A stretch of DNA of 6,494 nucleotides. Origin: Nanosynbacter sp. (GTDB lineage Bacteria > Patescibacteriota > Saccharimonadia > Saccharimonadales > Saccharimonadaceae). The notes beneath the pieces are model-generated. The model was not told where the DNA came from and ran no database searches. It saw only the letters and a list, made by a program, of their open reading frames with translations. The position numbers and the translations under genes were made by a program. The DNA lies in contig JABZJR010000038.1 of NCBI GenBank assembly GCA_015257705.1, positions 1-6,494 of the forward strand, given 5' to 3'. Below are positions 6,259 to 6,494 of this stretch, piece by piece. Every line of letters starts with the position of its first letter. Position 1 is the first letter of the stretch.

Positions 6259-6494
6259 ATGTATGCAGGAACAACAATTAGGGATGGCTCTGGTCGATTT
6301 ATTGGCGTCCACCAAAAAATAGATCGAGTCGCAAGGAGAAATATAGAACCAATTCTTCCTGATTGGTGTGATTTTCCTGACATTAAAAACATTCTTCATT
6401 TTGAGGGCAAGAATGGTCCTGATGGCGTCAAGCGAAAAAGTCCAGCGGTGGATGAGCCTTGGCACTTTATAAATCCGGACGATCCGAATGACAC
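6259..6494 (+). CDS. 5' end of a hypothetical protein, possible zinc-dependent phospholipase C / S1-P1 nuclease-like hydrolase
   Basis: The frame runs open from ATG 6259 to the window edge (78 complete codons, no stop). It starts one base after the recG stop; an in-frame TAA at 6250-6252 rules out an upstream ATG. I do not recognise a named gene. The visible part resembles the N-terminal region of zinc phospholipase C and P1 nuclease: GVHQKIDRVARRN (His18) recalls the helix carrying PLC His14, GPDG (Asp55) could match Asp55, and PWHFINPDDP (His69) recalls the second His ligand, with the same 14-residue Asp-to-His spacing as B. cereus PLC. Unlike the secreted enzymes it has no signal peptide, hence no mature N-terminal Trp ligand. 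No Shine-Dalgarno precedes it, so coupling to recG is likely. That it is a real gene is likely; the fold assignment rests on three residues and is tentative. Confidence 0.65.
   Translation, partial: MYAGTTIRDGSGRFIGVHQKIDRVARRNIEPILPDWCDFPDIKNILHFEGKNGPDGVKRKSPAVDEPWHFINPDDPND

Noticed and set aside
6223..6465. 80-residue minus-strand open frame near the right edge
   Set aside because: It overlaps the recG end and the plus-strand frame from 6259, which abuts recG and shows conserved-looking motifs. The minus frame has neither.
1..6494. Recoded UGA (glycine), as in Gracilibacteria or Absconditabacteria
   Set aside because: No gene here contains an in-frame TGA, and the visible stops are TAA, TAG and TAA. 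Standard decoding gives intact proteins.
1..6494. Mobile element, CRISPR array, tRNA/rRNA or rho-independent terminator
   Set aside because: No terminal repeats, transposase, regularly spaced repeats, tRNA cloverleaf or GC stem followed by a T-run was found by reading both strands. The only intergenic region is the 73-base promoter spacer.

Overview
The window looks like ordinary chromosome from a small-genome bacterium. My best guess is Candidatus Saccharibacteria (TM7, Patescibacteria/CPR). The basis is the general character of the proteins (a PBP1A with a basic Lys/Ser-rich cytoplasmic head, a compact TyrRS–HAD–RecG gene string), mid-range GC by eye, genes packed end to end, and stop codons read in the standard way (no in-frame TGA in any gene). 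This assignment comes from pattern recall, not a search, and is moderate at best.

Layout. From 2162 down to the left edge, on the minus strand, runs a long gene for a class A penicillin-binding protein; its C-terminal tail is cut off at position 1. A 73-base intergenic region (2163-2235) follows and holds two divergent promoters. From 2236 to the right edge, on the plus strand, is one tightly packed gene string: tyrS (tyrosyl-tRNA synthetase), a HAD-IIB phosphatase/phosphomannomutase-like gene, recG (branch-migration helicase), and the first 78 codons of a gene whose N-terminal residues resemble the zinc-dependent phospholipase C / S1-P1 nuclease fold. The junctions are a 1-base overlap (TAATG), a direct abutment (TAGATG) and a 1-base gap, so these four genes are probably co-transcribed and translationally coupled. 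The proteins do not share a pathway: cell-wall synthesis, tRNA charging, sugar-phosphate chemistry, replication-fork repair and a possible Zn hydrolase.

No mobile element, CRISPR array, RNA gene or clear terminator is visible, and I do not see a novel multi-gene system. The points most worth checking are: a TyrRS whose HIGH motif reads QIGN and which also lacks the usual Thr two residues after the conserved Asp; a PMM-like HAD enzyme that keeps the catalytic residues but has three substrate-phosphate arginines replaced; a PBP1A promoter that places the transcription start on or next to the GTG start codon (leaderless); and an uncharacterised Zn-hydrolase-like gene with no signal peptide.
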